Positions 33,614 to 42,922 of a stretch of DNA of 64,000 bases are shown piece by piece. The stretch's first letter is position 1. Each line of letters begins with the position of its first letter. Source of the DNA: Paenibacillus melissococcoides (lineage in GTDB: Bacteria; Bacillota; Bacilli; Paenibacillales; Paenibacillaceae). The translations under genes and the position numbers were made by a program. The notes beneath the pieces are model-generated. The model was not told the DNA's origin, ran no database searches, and saw only the letters and a list, made by a program, of their open reading frames with translations. The DNA is taken from NCBI GenBank assembly GCA_944800085.1, contig CALYLO010000006.1:62001-126000 (forward strand), read 5' to 3'.

Positions 33614-34627
33614 TTGAAAAAGTGGGGCAAACAAATCATGCTGCTGACTGTGGTAGCAGTCATGGCATTCGCGCTGGCGGCATGCGGCGGCAAAAAAGAA
33701 GATACCTCGAACGCAGCCGGCAATACGGGAACAGAATCAACGCAGACGAACAACGCTAACAATACGGAATATCAAGGCAGCGAGGACAAATTGTCCGGCA
33801 CGATCGAAATCGACGGTTCCAGCACGGTCTATCCGATGACCGAGGCGATTGCGGAAGAATTCGGCAAGGAGCATGGCGATGTCCGCGTCTCCGTAGGAAC
33901 GTCCGGCACCGGCGGCGGCTTCAAGCGGTTCATTGCCGGCGAGACGGCCATCAGCAACGCATCCCGTCCAATCAAGGACAAGGAAGCGGAAGACGCGAAG
34001 GCGAACGGCATCGAGTATTTGGAATTGACGGTTGCTTATGACGGCTTGTCCATCGTCGTGAACAAAGACAATACTTGGGTCGACAAAATTACGATCGACG
34101 AGCTGAAAAAAATCTATGAGCCGAACTCCAAGGTGAAAACGTGGTCCGATGTGCGGGAAGGCTGGCCGAACGAGGAGATCAAAATCTACTCTCCGGGGGC
34201 CGACCATGGAACATTCGACTATTTCACGGAAGAGGTTAACGGCAAGGCGCAAGAAAGCCGCAACGACGGCCAGATTACGTTCAGCGCGGATACGAACGCT
34301 ATCGTGCAAGGCGTAGCCGGAGACAAAAATGCGCTTGGCTACTTCGGATACTCCTTCTTCGAGGAAAATCAAGACAAACTGAAGCTCGTTCCTGTCGATA
34401 ACGGAACGGCGACGGTCGCTCCTACGCTGGAGACGATTAAAGACGGAAGCTACTCGCCACTGTCCCGTCCGCTCCTTATTTACGTAAGCAAGAAGCAGTT
34501 GGAAAAGCCGGAAGTGAAGGCTTACGTCGAGTACTACCTGCAGACGGCAGGCAGCATCGCCGAAGAAGTCGGCTATGTGCCGCTGCCGCAAGAGAAATAT
34601 GACGAGCAGTTGAACCAGTTGAAGTAA
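33614..34627 (+). CDS. pstS: Phosphate-binding lipoprotein PstS
   Basis: Binds inorganic phosphate at the outer face of the membrane for the PstCAB importer. The start is TTG 33614, after AAAGGAG. The product has 337 residues. A lipoprotein signal ends at the lipobox ALAAC, followed by a Thr/Asn/Gly linker (about 25-60). The PstS core has GSSTVYPMTEAIAEEF and GTSGTGGGFKRF for phosphate contact, then ISNASRPIKDKE and SPGADHGTFDYF. A Pho box stands upstream, a hairpin separates it from pstC, and the rest of the operon follows in order. Confidence 0.96.
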   Translation: MKKWGKQIMLLTVVAVMAFALAACGGKKEDTSNAAGNTGTESTQTNNANNTEYQGSEDKLSGTIEIDGSSTVYPMTEAIAEEFGKEHGDVRVSVGTSGTGGGFKRFIAGETAISNASRPIKDKEAEDAKANGIEYLELTVAYDGLSIVVNKDNTWVDKITIDELKKIYEPNSKVKTWSDVREGWPNEEIKIYSPGADHGTFDYFTEEVNGKAQESRNDGQITFSADTNAIVQGVAGDKNALGYFGYSFFEENQDKLKLVPVDNGTATVAPTLETIKDGSYSPLSRPLLIYVSKKQLEKPEVKAYVEYYLQTAGSIAEEVGYVPLPQEKYDEQLNQLK

Positions 34628-34669
34628 TCGCCGGAATTCGGACGCAGCAGTCATACACGATGATGAACG

Positions 34670-34711
34670 TGTGATGTCTCTTCTCCTTATGAATTAGGGA
34701 CATCACATTTT
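34670..34711 (+). terminator. Hairpin between pstS and pstC (partial terminator or stabiliser)
   Basis: TGTGATGTC (34670-34678) pairs with GACATCACA (34699-34707) and is followed by TTTTC. Such hairpins commonly make the binding protein more abundant than the permease, by partial termination or by protecting the upstream RNA. Confidence 0.6.
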
Positions 34712-34764
34712 CATAGCGTGATTGTTAACGAATTGTAAATGAAGCTAAAAGTGAGGTTAAGCAT

Positions 34765-35691
34765 ATGCAGGCGAATGTCCCGCAACAAGAAGCGAAGCTG
34801 ACGTTCCGTAACCGCAGAATGCATTTGTCGGACAAAATCGTGCCGGTGCTGCTGTTCTTGTGCGCGGCCGTCTCGGTTCTGACGACGATAGGCATCGTCT
34901 ATACGTTATTCTCGGAGACGTGGAACTTTTTCTCCCGCGTCAACATCGCCGACTTCCTGTTCGGCACCCGATGGAGCCCGCTCATTCAGCCGAAGGAGTT
35001 CGGCATTCTGCCGCTTATCGGCGGGACGCTGCTGGTTACGCTCATCGCTTGTCTGGTCGCTATCCCGATCGGGCTGGCGAGCGCCATCTATCTGAGCGAA
35101 TACGCGCCGGATCGCGTCCGCAAGATCGTCAAGCCGGTTCTGGAAGTGCTGGCTGGCGTGCCAACCATTGTATACGGCTATTTCGCCCTGACCTTCGTCA
35201 CGCCGATCATTCGGGAGATCTTCCCGAGCACAGGCGTGTTCAATGCGCTCAGCGCCGGAATCGTCGTCGGCATCATGATTATTCCGATGGTCTCCTCCTT
35301 GAGCGAGGACGCGATGACGGCAGTGCCGCGCAGCCTGCGCCACGGGGCTTACGCCCTCGGGGCCACTCGCTTCGAGGTGGCGCTCAAGATTGTCGTGCCG
35401 GCCGCTTTGTCCGGCATCGTCTCCTCCGCCGTGCTGGCCTTCTCGCGGGCGATCGGCGAGACGATGATCGTGACGGTAGCCGCAGGGGCGACCCCGCAGT
35501 TGACGTTCAATCCGCTGGAGAGCATTCAGACGATGACCGCGTATATCGTGCAGGTCAGCCTCGGCGACACGCCGCATGGATCGATTGAGTACGGCACGAT
35601 TTTCGCCGTCGGCATGACGCTGTTCATCATTACGTTTCTGCTTAATATATTGGCGCTTTGGGTTGCACGCCGGTTTAGGGAGGAATATTGA
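34765..35691 (+). CDS. pstC: Phosphate ABC transporter permease PstC
   Basis: A membrane subunit that forms the phosphate channel with PstA. The product has 308 residues and six hydrophobic segments (about 22-48, 83-108, 128-148, 165-185, 212-240, 275-298). The ABC permease EAA-type loop is near LRHGAYALGATRFEVALKIVVPAALSGI, followed by AFSRAIGETMIV. The start ATG 34765 follows GTGAGG. pstA starts 3 bases after its stop, indicating tight coupling. Confidence 0.94.
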   Translation: MQANVPQQEAKLTFRNRRMHLSDKIVPVLLFLCAAVSVLTTIGIVYTLFSETWNFFSRVNIADFLFGTRWSPLIQPKEFGILPLIGGTLLVTLIACLVAIPIGLASAIYLSEYAPDRVRKIVKPVLEVLAGVPTIVYGYFALTFVTPIIREIFPSTGVFNALSAGIVVGIMIIPMVSSLSEDAMTAVPRSLRHGAYALGATRFEVALKIVVPAALSGIVSSAVLAFSRAIGETMIVTVAAGATPQLTFNPLESIQTMTAYIVQVSLGDTPHGSIEYGTIFAVGMTLFIITFLLNILALWVARRFREEY

Positions 35692-35694
35692 CAG

Positions 35695-36570
35695 ATGGCG
35701 ATGTTACAAGACGCGAACCGCAAGCAGATTAGCACCCGGCGGAAAATCGATTTTTGCCTTCACATTCTTTTTGTTACCGCTACATTGATTGGGATCGCCG
35801 CGCTGATGGCGCTGCTCGTGAACATTATGATGGACGGCTTGTCCCGGCTCAATATCGATTTGTTCACGAACTACCCGTCCCGCCGGCCTGCCGCCGCCGG
35901 GATGAAGTCGGCGATTGTCGGTTCGATTTATATGGTGCTCATCATGGCGCCCATCTCCTTCATCCTTGGCGTGGGGGCGGCCATTTATTTGGAGGAATAC
36001 GCGAAAAAGAACGCTCTTACCCGGTTCATCCAATTGAATATCAGCACATTGGCGGGGGTTCCGTCGATCGTGTACGGAATTCTCGGGCTCACGATTTTCG
36101 TGCGCGGCATGGCGCTGGACCGCAGCCTGCTCTCCGGATCGCTCACGATGACCTTGCTCGTGCTGCCGATTATTATCGTATCCGCCCAAGAGGCGATTCG
36201 CGCGGTTCCGAAGACGCGGCGCGACGCTTCGTTCGCGCTCGGCGCGACCAAATGGCAGACGGTCTCCCGCTCGGTCATGCCATCGGCTATCTCCGGAATA
36301 CTGACCGGGGTTATCCTGGCCTTGTCCCGGGCAATCGGCGAGACTGCGCCGCTCGTGATGATCGGCGCCCTGACATTCGTCGCCTTTCTTCCGAACAGCA
36401 TTATGGATCAGTTCACCGTTATGCCGATCCAGATTTTCAACTGGGTATCGCGGCCGCAGCTGGCGTTCCATGAGTTGGCCGCAGCGGGCATCATCGTGCT
36501 GCTGGCGCTGCTCATCGTGATGAACCTGTCAGCCGTGCTGCTCCGCAACAAATATCAGAATAACAGATAA
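35695..36570 (+). CDS. pstA: Phosphate ABC transporter permease PstA
   Basis: The second membrane subunit of the importer. The product has 291 residues and six hydrophobic segments. The EAA-type loop is at RRDASFALGATKWQTVSRSVMPSA, then ALSRAIGETAPLVMIG, the charged helix typical of PstA. GAAIYLEEYA and GVPSIVYGILGL are further family patches. ATG 35695 begins 3 bases after pstC, with GAGG inside the end of pstC; an in-frame ATG two codons later is also possible. Confidence 0.94.
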   Translation: MAMLQDANRKQISTRRKIDFCLHILFVTATLIGIAALMALLVNIMMDGLSRLNIDLFTNYPSRRPAAAGMKSAIVGSIYMVLIMAPISFILGVGAAIYLEEYAKKNALTRFIQLNISTLAGVPSIVYGILGLTIFVRGMALDRSLLSGSLTMTLLVLPIIIVSAQEAIRAVPKTRRDASFALGATKWQTVSRSVMPSAISGILTGVILALSRAIGETAPLVMIGALTFVAFLPNSIMDQFTVMPIQIFNWVSRPQLAFHELAAAGIIVLLALLIVMNLSAVLLRNKYQNNR

Positions 36571-36582
36571 GGAGACGATCGT

Positions 36583-37383
36583 ATGACGACGGCGGCGATA
36601 ACGACGAATCCGGGAACCGTGACGGATTTGAAACCTATCATTAACATAGACAGCCTGAATTTGTATTACGGCACCTACCACGCGCTCAAGAACGTGTCGA
36701 TGACGATTCCCGAGAAGGCGGTCACCGCGTTCATCGGCCCTTCCGGCTGCGGCAAGTCGACGCTGCTCCGGACGCTGAACCGGATGAACGACATGATTCC
36801 AGGCACGCGCATCGAGGGGCGGGTAGAGATTGCCGGAACCAATATTTACAGCAATGAAGTCGATGTGGAGACGCTGCGCAAAAAAGTGGGCATGGTCTTT
36901 CAGCAGCCGAACCCTTTTCCGAAATCGATCTATGATAATATTGCTTATGGACCGCGGCTCCATGGCATTCGCAACAAGGCGAAGCTCGATGAGATCGTCG
37001 AGCAGAGTCTCCGTTCCGCCGTGCTGTGGGATGAAGTGAAGGATTATTTGAAACGCTCGGCATTCAGTCTGTCCGGGGGGCAGCAGCAGCGCCTCTGCAT
37101 CGCGCGCGCGTTGGCGGTGAACCCCGAGATTCTGCTGATGGATGAAGCGACATCCGCGCTGGATCCGATTTCGACGCTGAAGATCGAAGAGCTGGTACAG
37201 GAACTGAAGCATCAATATACGATTGTCATGGTTACGCACAATATGCACCAAGCCGCCCGCGTGTCGGATCAGACCGTCTTTTTCCTCAATGGGGAAGTGG
37301 TAGAGTTCGATCAGACGGAGACGCTGTTCTCCAATCCGAGCGACAAGCGGACGGAAGATTATATTACGGGACGCTTCGGCTAA
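36583..37383 (+). CDS. pstB: Phosphate ABC transporter ATP-binding protein PstB
   Basis: The cytoplasmic ATPase that powers phosphate import. The product has 266 residues. Walker A is GPSGCGKST, the Q-loop FQQPNPFP, the signature LSGGQQQRL, Walker B LLMDEATSALDP and the switch histidine lies in VTHNMHQA. The first 18 residues are a variable Thr-rich extension. The gene lies 12 bases after pstA, with AAGGAG upstream, and is followed by phoU after 18 bases. Confidence 0.97.
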   Translation: MTTAAITTNPGTVTDLKPIINIDSLNLYYGTYHALKNVSMTIPEKAVTAFIGPSGCGKSTLLRTLNRMNDMIPGTRIEGRVEIAGTNIYSNEVDVETLRKKVGMVFQQPNPFPKSIYDNIAYGPRLHGIRNKAKLDEIVEQSLRSAVLWDEVKDYLKRSAFSLSGGQQQRLCIARALAVNPEILLMDEATSALDPISTLKIEELVQELKHQYTIVMVTHNMHQAARVSDQTVFFLNGEVVEFDQTETLFSNPSDKRTEDYITGRFG

Positions 37384-37401
37384 AAAGGAGAGGAAACCAG
37401 G

Positions 37402-38061
37402 ATGATTAAGCGCAGGGAATTCGATCTGGGGTTGGATGAGCTCAGCCGCCTGCTCGAACAAATGGGCAGCCATGTGGAGCGCGCGTTGTTCGAATCGATA
37501 GAATCGTTGAAGACGATGGACGCGGAGCGCGCCCGGGCAATCATTAACGAGGATCCGACTCTGAACCGGATGGAGGATAATATTATCGAACTGGGCTCGA
37601 AGCTGATTTTGACGCAGCAGCCGGTCGCCAAAGATTTGCGGCGCATCCTTGTCGCCTTCCGCATCTCTAGCGATCTGGAGCGGATGGGCGATCTGTCGAT
37701 CGACATCGCCAAGGTCGTGCTGCGGATAGAAGGCCAGACGCTGATGAAGCCGCTTATCGACCTTCCGCGCATGGCCGAGATTGTCCAGCAGATGATTACC
37801 GATTCGATTCGGGCCTATGTGCAGGAAGATATCGATCTGGCTTACAAAATGGCGAAAGACGATGATCAAGTCGACCAGCTGTACAGCCAGATCTTCCGCG
37901 AGCTGCTCAGCTACGTGCTCGAAAATCCGCACAACGCCTCCCAGGCGATGCTGCTCACCTTCGTCGGCAGATATATCGAACGGATTGCCGACCACGCCAC
38001 CAACATCGGCGAGTCGGTCGTCTATCTCGTCACCAACGAACGTCCTGATCTGAATAGTTGA
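37402..38061 (+). CDS. phoU: Phosphate signalling protein PhoU
   Basis: A cytoplasmic negative modulator that links the Pst transporter to PhoR. The product has 219 residues and forms two three-helix PhoU repeats. The metal-binding patches are visible as SDLERMGDLSIDIAK in the first repeat and RYIERIADHATNIGESVVY in the second. AAGGAGAGG lies upstream. It ends the pst operon. Confidence 0.95.
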   Translation: MIKRREFDLGLDELSRLLEQMGSHVERALFESIESLKTMDAERARAIINEDPTLNRMEDNIIELGSKLILTQQPVAKDLRRILVAFRISSDLERMGDLSIDIAKVVLRIEGQTLMKPLIDLPRMAEIVQQMITDSIRAYVQEDIDLAYKMAKDDDQVDQLYSQIFRELLSYVLENPHNASQAMLLTFVGRYIERIADHATNIGESVVYLVTNERPDLNS

Positions 38062-38400
38062 CGCCCTCTTGCTGGAACCGTCCGGAGCTGAATCCGGGCG
38101 GTTTTCATATTTGCTCCGTCTTATGCCGAATCCGCTTCTTCATAACCTCAGGTTGCTGCTCGCCTTGGCTGTTTATCCCCGTCGCTCAGAAAAGTACTTG
38201 CTGTGCCTTTTGCTCTTTCTCCCTACGACGCAGGAAATCGAAACGATTCCATATCTGCCGATAAGGCACGGAAAGGAAGCCTAACCCGTTGGGAGAGTGC
38301 TTATAAGGATACTGATGGGCGAGACCGACTCGTAGGGAGGATGACCATTTGGCGGTGATGACTCAACCTGACCCGTTGGGAGCGGCAATTAATGTAAGTG
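38062..38400. repeat. Repeat cluster C: dispersed intergenic repeat in both orientations
   Basis: Copies of the form GTTTATCCCCGTCGCTCAG (near 38171) and CTCTTTCTCCCTACGACGCAGG (near 38213) are followed by reverse-complement copies CCTAACCCGTTGGGAGAGTGC..ATAAGG (near 38280), GACTCGTAGGGAGGATGACC (38327) and CCTGACCCGTTGGGAG (38367). The left arm could pair with the right. The gap between phoU and polA contains no gene. Confidence 0.75.
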
Positions 38401-38444
38401 AATGCCGTTCGGCTTCCGATCTTGGGGCCGCGTTCATATTCGAT

Positions 38445-38474
38445 TTCCTATTCGGGTTCGCGCTATGCTATCAT
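38445..38474 (+). promoter_or_regulatory. Likely polA promoter
   Basis: TATCAT at 38469-38474, preceded by TATGC as before ytoI. The best -35 candidate is weak (TTCCTA at 38445, 18-bp spacer). It is 33 bases upstream of the polA start. Confidence 0.4.
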
Positions 38475-38506
38475 GAAAACATGAGACGGGATTGAGGTGT
38501 TTATTA

Positions 38507-41176
38507 ATGAAGGAAAAATGGATCGTAATCGACGGCAACAGCATTATTTACCGTGCTTTTTTTGCGATGCCGCCATTGTCGAACTCACTAGGTTTGCATA
38601 CCAATGCCGTATTCGGCTTTACGCAGATGCTGCTTCGTATACTGGAGGAGGAGCAGCCGACTCATATGCTGGTCGCGTTTGACGCGGGCAAGGAGACGTT
38701 CCGTCACGGAGACTATCAGGATTACAAGGGCGGCCGGGAAAAGACCCCGCCGGAGCTGTCCGAGCAGTTTCCGCTGCTGAAGGAGCTGTTAACGGCGATG
38801 GGCATCGCCCATTTCGAGCTCGCGGGCTACGAGGCGGATGATATCATTGGCACGATGACCCGCCAGGCGGATGAAGCGGGACAGACGATGTATGTCGTCA
38901 CCGGCGACAAGGACATGCTTCAGCTCGCTTCCGGGCACGTGTCCGTGCTGCTTACGCGCAAGGGCGTGACGGAGGTGGAGAAGTACACACCGGGCGAGAT
39001 AGAGGAGAAGTACGGGTTGAAGCCGGAACAGATTATCGATCTGAAAGGATTGATGGGAGACACCTCTGATAATATCCCGGGCGTTCCGGGGATTGGAGAG
39101 AAGACGGCGCTGAAGCTGCTGCATCAGTATGCGAGTGTCGAGAGCGTGCTGGAGCATGTGGACGAGCTGAAGGGCAAGATGAAGGAGAATCTGGTCAACC
39201 ATGCGGAAGATGCCCGGATGAGCAAGCGGCTCGCCACCATTTTCCGGGAGGTTCCGCTTGATCTGCCGCCGGAGCAGATGAAGTTCGACGGCTTGCAGGC
39301 GGAGACGCTTCAGGCTCTCCGCAAGCTTGAGTTCAGGTCCGTTATCGAGCGGCTTGAAAAAGCCGGTGTCGGTGGGGAAGCCAAGCCTGCGGCCGTCGAT
39401 GAATCGCTCTCTGCGGAGCGTCTCAATGTCCGTCTGGCCGGAGAAAGCGGATGGGACGGGCTGAATGAGACGCTCGCCGCCGCTGACGTGCTGATTGTGG
39501 AGGCCCATGGCGACAATCCGCATCAAGCGGAGCTCATCGGCCTGCTCGTCGGCACAGAGGAAGAGAACTGGTATGTGACGGCAGATGAACTGCAGAGCGA
39601 AGAGGCGGCCGAGCTGCGTGCGTGGCTCAGAGACGGGCAGCGTACAAAAAGCGGCTATGATCTCCACTATAACGAGCTGGTGCTTCATTGGGAGGGAGTT
39701 CCGCTGGAAGGAGCCGTCTTCGACGTCCATCTTGCAGCCTATCTCCTTAATCCGGAGGATGCTTCGGCTACGCTGCAGTCCGTGGCGGTGAAGTACGGCC
39801 TGCCGTCCTCTCGGGACAATGACGCCGTATACGGCAAGGGCGCCAAATTCAAGGTGCCGGAGAAGACCGTCGTCGCGGAGCATGCGGCTCGCAAGGCGAA
39901 GCTCGTCCGGCTGCTGAAGCCGGTGATGGAGAAGGCGCTGGAAGAGCAGGAGATGAACCGGCTCTATTATGATCTGGAGCTGCCTCTCTCCAAGGTATTG
40001 GCACAGATGGAGAAGACGGGAATTCGGGTGAACAAGCAGAGTCTTCACGACTTGGGCACGAACTTCAAGCAGCAGATCGAGGAGACGATGGCGCGCATCT
40101 ACGAGTTGGCCGGCACGGAATTCAATATCGGATCGCCGAAGCAGTTGGGCGAGATTCTGTTCGACAAGCTGGGTTTGCCGGTCATCAAGAAGACGAAGAC
40201 GGGATATTCGACCGATGCCGAGGTGCTGGAAAAGCTGGAGCCGTACCATGATATCATTCCGCTCATCTTGCTCTACCGGCAGATGACGAAGCTGCAGTCC
40301 ACCTATATTGAAGGGCTGCTGAAGGAAGTGCGCGAGAGCACGGGCAAGGTCCATACGTATTACCGTCAGACGATTGCGGCGACGGGGCGTCTGAGCAGCC
40401 AGTATCCGAATCTTCAAAACATTCCGATCCGGCTGGAGGAAGGGCGGCAAATCCGCCAGGCATTCGTGCCTTCGGAGCCGGGCTGGCACATTGTCGCTGC
40501 CGACTACTCTCAGATCGAGCTTCGGGTCCTGGCCCATATCTCTGGCGACGACAAGCTGAAAGAAGCGTTCATCCACGATATGGACATTCATACGAAGACC
40601 GCGATGGACGTCTTCGGCGTCGCCGCCGACCAGGTCGATTCCAATATGCGCCGCCAAGCGAAGGCCGTCAACTTCGGCATCGTCTATGGAATCAGCGACT
40701 ACGGGCTGTCCCAGAACCTGCATATTACGCGCAAGGAAGCCGCCGCGTTCATCGATCAATACTTCCATGTGTTCCGCGGCGTGCGCCAATATATGGACGA
40801 TATCGTCAAGCAGGCGCGGCAGGACGGCTACGTCACGACGCTGCTTGAACGCAGACGATATCTCAAAGATATCAACGCATCGAACTACAATCTTCGTTCG
40901 TTCGCGGAACGGACGGCGATGAATACGCCGATCCAGGGAACCGCCGCCGATATTATCAAGCTGGCGATGGTGCAGATGGATGCCAAGCTGAAGGAGCTGG
41001 GCTTGAAGAGCCGGATGCTGCTTCAGGTGCACGACGAATTGGTGTTCGAGGTGCCGGAGGATGAAGTGGACACGATGAAGAAGCTGGTGCCGGAAGTCAT
41101 GGAAGCGGCTTTGAAGCTCGATGTGCCGCTTCGGGCCGATGTCAGCTCCGGCAGCAATTGGTACGAAGCGAAGTAA
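38507..41176 (+). CDS. polA: DNA polymerase I
   Basis: A repair and Okazaki-fragment polymerase. ATG 38507 has TGAGGTG upstream and is preferred to TTG 38492. The product has 889 residues. The 5'-nuclease domain (1-290) has IDGNSIIYRAFF, FDAGKETFR and VTGDKDMLQL. The middle 3'-exonuclease-like domain (300-465) lacks the usual D-x-E metal motif, as in other Bacillales, so proofreading is probably absent. The polymerase domain has motif A DYSQIELRVLAHIS, motif B RRQAKAVNFGIVYG and motif C QVHDELVFE. mutM follows after 63 bases. Confidence 0.97.
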   Translation: MKEKWIVIDGNSIIYRAFFAMPPLSNSLGLHTNAVFGFTQMLLRILEEEQPTHMLVAFDAGKETFRHGDYQDYKGGREKTPPELSEQFPLLKELLTAMGIAHFELAGYEADDIIGTMTRQADEAGQTMYVVTGDKDMLQLASGHVSVLLTRKGVTEVEKYTPGEIEEKYGLKPEQIIDLKGLMGDTSDNIPGVPGIGEKTALKLLHQYASVESVLEHVDELKGKMKENLVNHAEDARMSKRLATIFREVPLDLPPEQMKFDGLQAETLQALRKLEFRSVIERLEKAGVGGEAKPAAVDESLSAERLNVRLAGESGWDGLNETLAAADVLIVEAHGDNPHQAELIGLLVGTEEENWYVTADELQSEEAAELRAWLRDGQRTKSGYDLHYNELVLHWEGVPLEGAVFDVHLAAYLLNPEDASATLQSVAVKYGLPSSRDNDAVYGKGAKFKVPEKTVVAEHAARKAKLVRLLKPVMEKALEEQEMNRLYYDLELPLSKVLAQMEKTGIRVNKQSLHDLGTNFKQQIEETMARIYELAGTEFNIGSPKQLGEILFDKLGLPVIKKTKTGYSTDAEVLEKLEPYHDIIPLILLYRQMTKLQSTYIEGLLKEVRESTGKVHTYYRQTIAATGRLSSQYPNLQNIPIRLEEGRQIRQAFVPSEPGWHIVAADYSQIELRVLAHISGDDKLKEAFIHDMDIHTKTAMDVFGVAADQVDSNMRRQAKAVNFGIVYGISDYGLSQNLHITRKEAAAFIDQYFHVFRGVRQYMDDIVKQARQDGYVTTLLERRRYLKDINASNYNLRSFAERTAMNTPIQGTAADIIKLAMVQMDAKLKELGLKSRMLLQVHDELVFEVPEDEVDTMKKLVPEVMEAALKLDVPLRADVSSGSNWYEAK

Positions 41177-41239
41177 ATCAAGACCAGTACTCCGCAGGAG
41201 GACAATATTCGGTATAATGGACAACGAGAGGTGATTGAC

Positions 41240-42070
41240 ATGCCGGAATTGCCGGAAGTGGAGACTGTCAAAAGGACATTAAATACGCTGGTGGCGGGAA
41301 AGACGATTGAGCGCGTAACCGTTACGCTCCCCCGCATCATCCAGCGTCCAGCGAATATAGAAGAGTTCTGCGACGCATTGAGCGGACATACGATTGAACA
41401 AGTAGAGCGGCGGGGCAAGTTCCTCCGCATTTTGCTGGACGGGCTGACGCTGGTGTCCCATCTGCGGATGGAAGGGCGCTACGGCCTGTTCCAGGCAGGA
41501 GAGCCGGTGGAGAAGCATACCCACGTCATCTTCCATCTGACGGACGGCAGCGAGCTGCGGTACAAGGACGTGCGCCAGTTCGGCACAATGCATCTGTTCC
41601 GGCGCGGCGAGGAATGGGGCATGCCGCCGCTGCAGAAGCTGGGGGTGGAGCCGCTCTCGGATCAGTTCACGCCCGAAGTGCTGACCGCTCTGCTGCGCAA
41701 GCGCCGCAGCTTCATTAAGCCGGTGCTTCTCAATCAGCATGTCGTGGCAGGCATCGGGAATATCTATGTGGATGAAGCGTTGTTCCGGGCAGGCATTCAT
41801 CCGCTGCGTCCGGCGGACGAGCTGACCGACGCCGAATGCGCCCGTTTGCACGAAGCGATTGTCGCCACGTTGACCGAGGCGGTCGAGGCCGGAGGCTCCT
41901 CTATCAAGTCCTATGTCAACGGACAGGGTGAGATGGGCATGTTCCAGCATCAGCTTCAAATGTACGGGCGCCAAGGCGAGCCGTGCATCCGCTGCGGCCA
42001 AATCATTGAAAAGAGCGTCGTCGGAGGCAGGGGCACGCACTATTGCCCGCGCTGCCAGAAGCATGCCTAA
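41240..42070 (+). CDS. mutM: Formamidopyrimidine-DNA glycosylase
   Basis: Removes oxidised purines such as 8-oxoguanine and cleaves the abasic site. ATG 41240 is chosen because the N-terminal proline (PELPEVET) must be residue 2 to act as the nucleophile; the frame also opens at GTG 41231. The product has 276 residues, with the H2TH region (VAGIGNIYVDEALFRAGIHP) and a C-terminal zinc finger (CIRC and CPRC, about residues 247-270). The polA-mutM-ytaF-coaE order matches B. subtilis. Confidence 0.96.
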   Translation: MPELPEVETVKRTLNTLVAGKTIERVTVTLPRIIQRPANIEEFCDALSGHTIEQVERRGKFLRILLDGLTLVSHLRMEGRYGLFQAGEPVEKHTHVIFHLTDGSELRYKDVRQFGTMHLFRRGEEWGMPPLQKLGVEPLSDQFTPEVLTALLRKRRSFIKPVLLNQHVVAGIGNIYVDEALFRAGIHPLRPADELTDAECARLHEAIVATLTEAVEAGGSSIKSYVNGQGEMGMFQHQLQMYGRQGEPCIRCGQIIEKSVVGGRGTHYCPRCQKHA

Positions 42071-42181
42071 TACGCCAATTAGCATTCACCCCTCTCCGCT
42101 ATTGCCCATATGATGGGGTATACCGGCGGGAAGCCCGCGCTTAGGCGCGGCCGGTTCTCGCCGAGCAGGGAGGGAAATGCG

Positions 42182-42892
42182 ATGCTAATCCAAGCAGCGT
42201 CCATGTTCGTCTTGGCTTTTGCGTTGAGCCTTGATAGCTTCGGAGTCGGAATGACCTACGGTCTTCGCCGCGTGCGTATCCCGATATTTTCGATCGTAAT
42301 CATTTCGATATGCTCCGGAATGTTCATCTGGCTGTCGATGCAGGCCGGAGGGCTCCTGGTGCGGTACGTATCTCCAGCCGCTGCGCAGTGGACCGGATCG
42401 GTTATCCTGATTGCAATCGGGGCCTGGGCGATTATCCAACTGCTTCGCAAGAAGGAGGATACGCCGGAAGCGGGCCGAAGCAGGAGCGGCGGCATGAAGC
42501 CGATTCCTCCGCAGGAGCTGAAGGAATGGATCGGCCGGGCGGAATCGAAGCCGCTTATCCGCATCCAGCTGCGCCGTCTCGGCTTAGTCATTCAAATATT
42601 GAAGACGCCTTCCGCTGCCGATATCGATCGCTCGGGAAGCATCAGCGCCGCCGAAGCGGCATGGCTCGGAGCCGCGCTGTCGCTTGATGCGTTCGGCGCA
42701 GGGATCGGGGCATCCCTGCTTGGCTACCCGTCTTTGCTGACGGCGCTTGTGATCGCTTTATTCAGCGGCGCCTTTTTGCGGGCAGGCATGCATCTGGGAA
42801 TGAGGTTCTCGCATCAGCGCTGGATTCAGAGAATATCATTCCTGCCAGGTTTGTTGTTAATGTTGATGGGGATGCTAAAATTGATATCCTAA
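42182..42892 (+). CDS. ytaF: Sporulation membrane protein YtaF
   Basis: A polytopic protein of the MntP/YtaF superfamily, implicated in sporulation in B. subtilis; its substrate is unknown. ATG 42182 follows AGGGAGGGAAATGCG; the longer frame from 42110 lacks such a site. The product has 236 residues, with hydrophobic segments at about 2-20, 30-55, 66-84, 170-195 and 198-230. FALSLDSFGVG and ALSLDAFGAG are the two inverted-repeat signatures. Between them DIDRSGSISAAEA fits an EF-hand loop (D-x-D-x-S-G-x-I-x-x-x-E), which suggests calcium control. Confidence 0.85.
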   Translation: MLIQAASMFVLAFALSLDSFGVGMTYGLRRVRIPIFSIVIISICSGMFIWLSMQAGGLLVRYVSPAAAQWTGSVILIAIGAWAIIQLLRKKEDTPEAGRSRSGGMKPIPPQELKEWIGRAESKPLIRIQLRRLGLVIQILKTPSAADIDRSGSISAAEAAWLGAALSLDAFGAGIGASLLGYPSLLTALVIALFSGAFLRAGMHLGMRFSHQRWIQRISFLPGLLLMLMGMLKLIS

Positions 42893-42922
42893 TGTAAGCA
42901 GGCAAATAAATGAGGTGAAGGC

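Noticed and set aside
38789..41224. 811-codon open frame on the minus strand across polA
   Set aside because: It is the antisense shadow of polA, a result of GC-rich codon structure. No ribosome binding site or domain; polA itself is unmistakable.
42071..42181. Possible metal riboswitch before ytaF
   Set aside because: Only simple GC-rich hairpins are seen; I could not find the conserved features of the Mn-sensing yybP-ykoY class.
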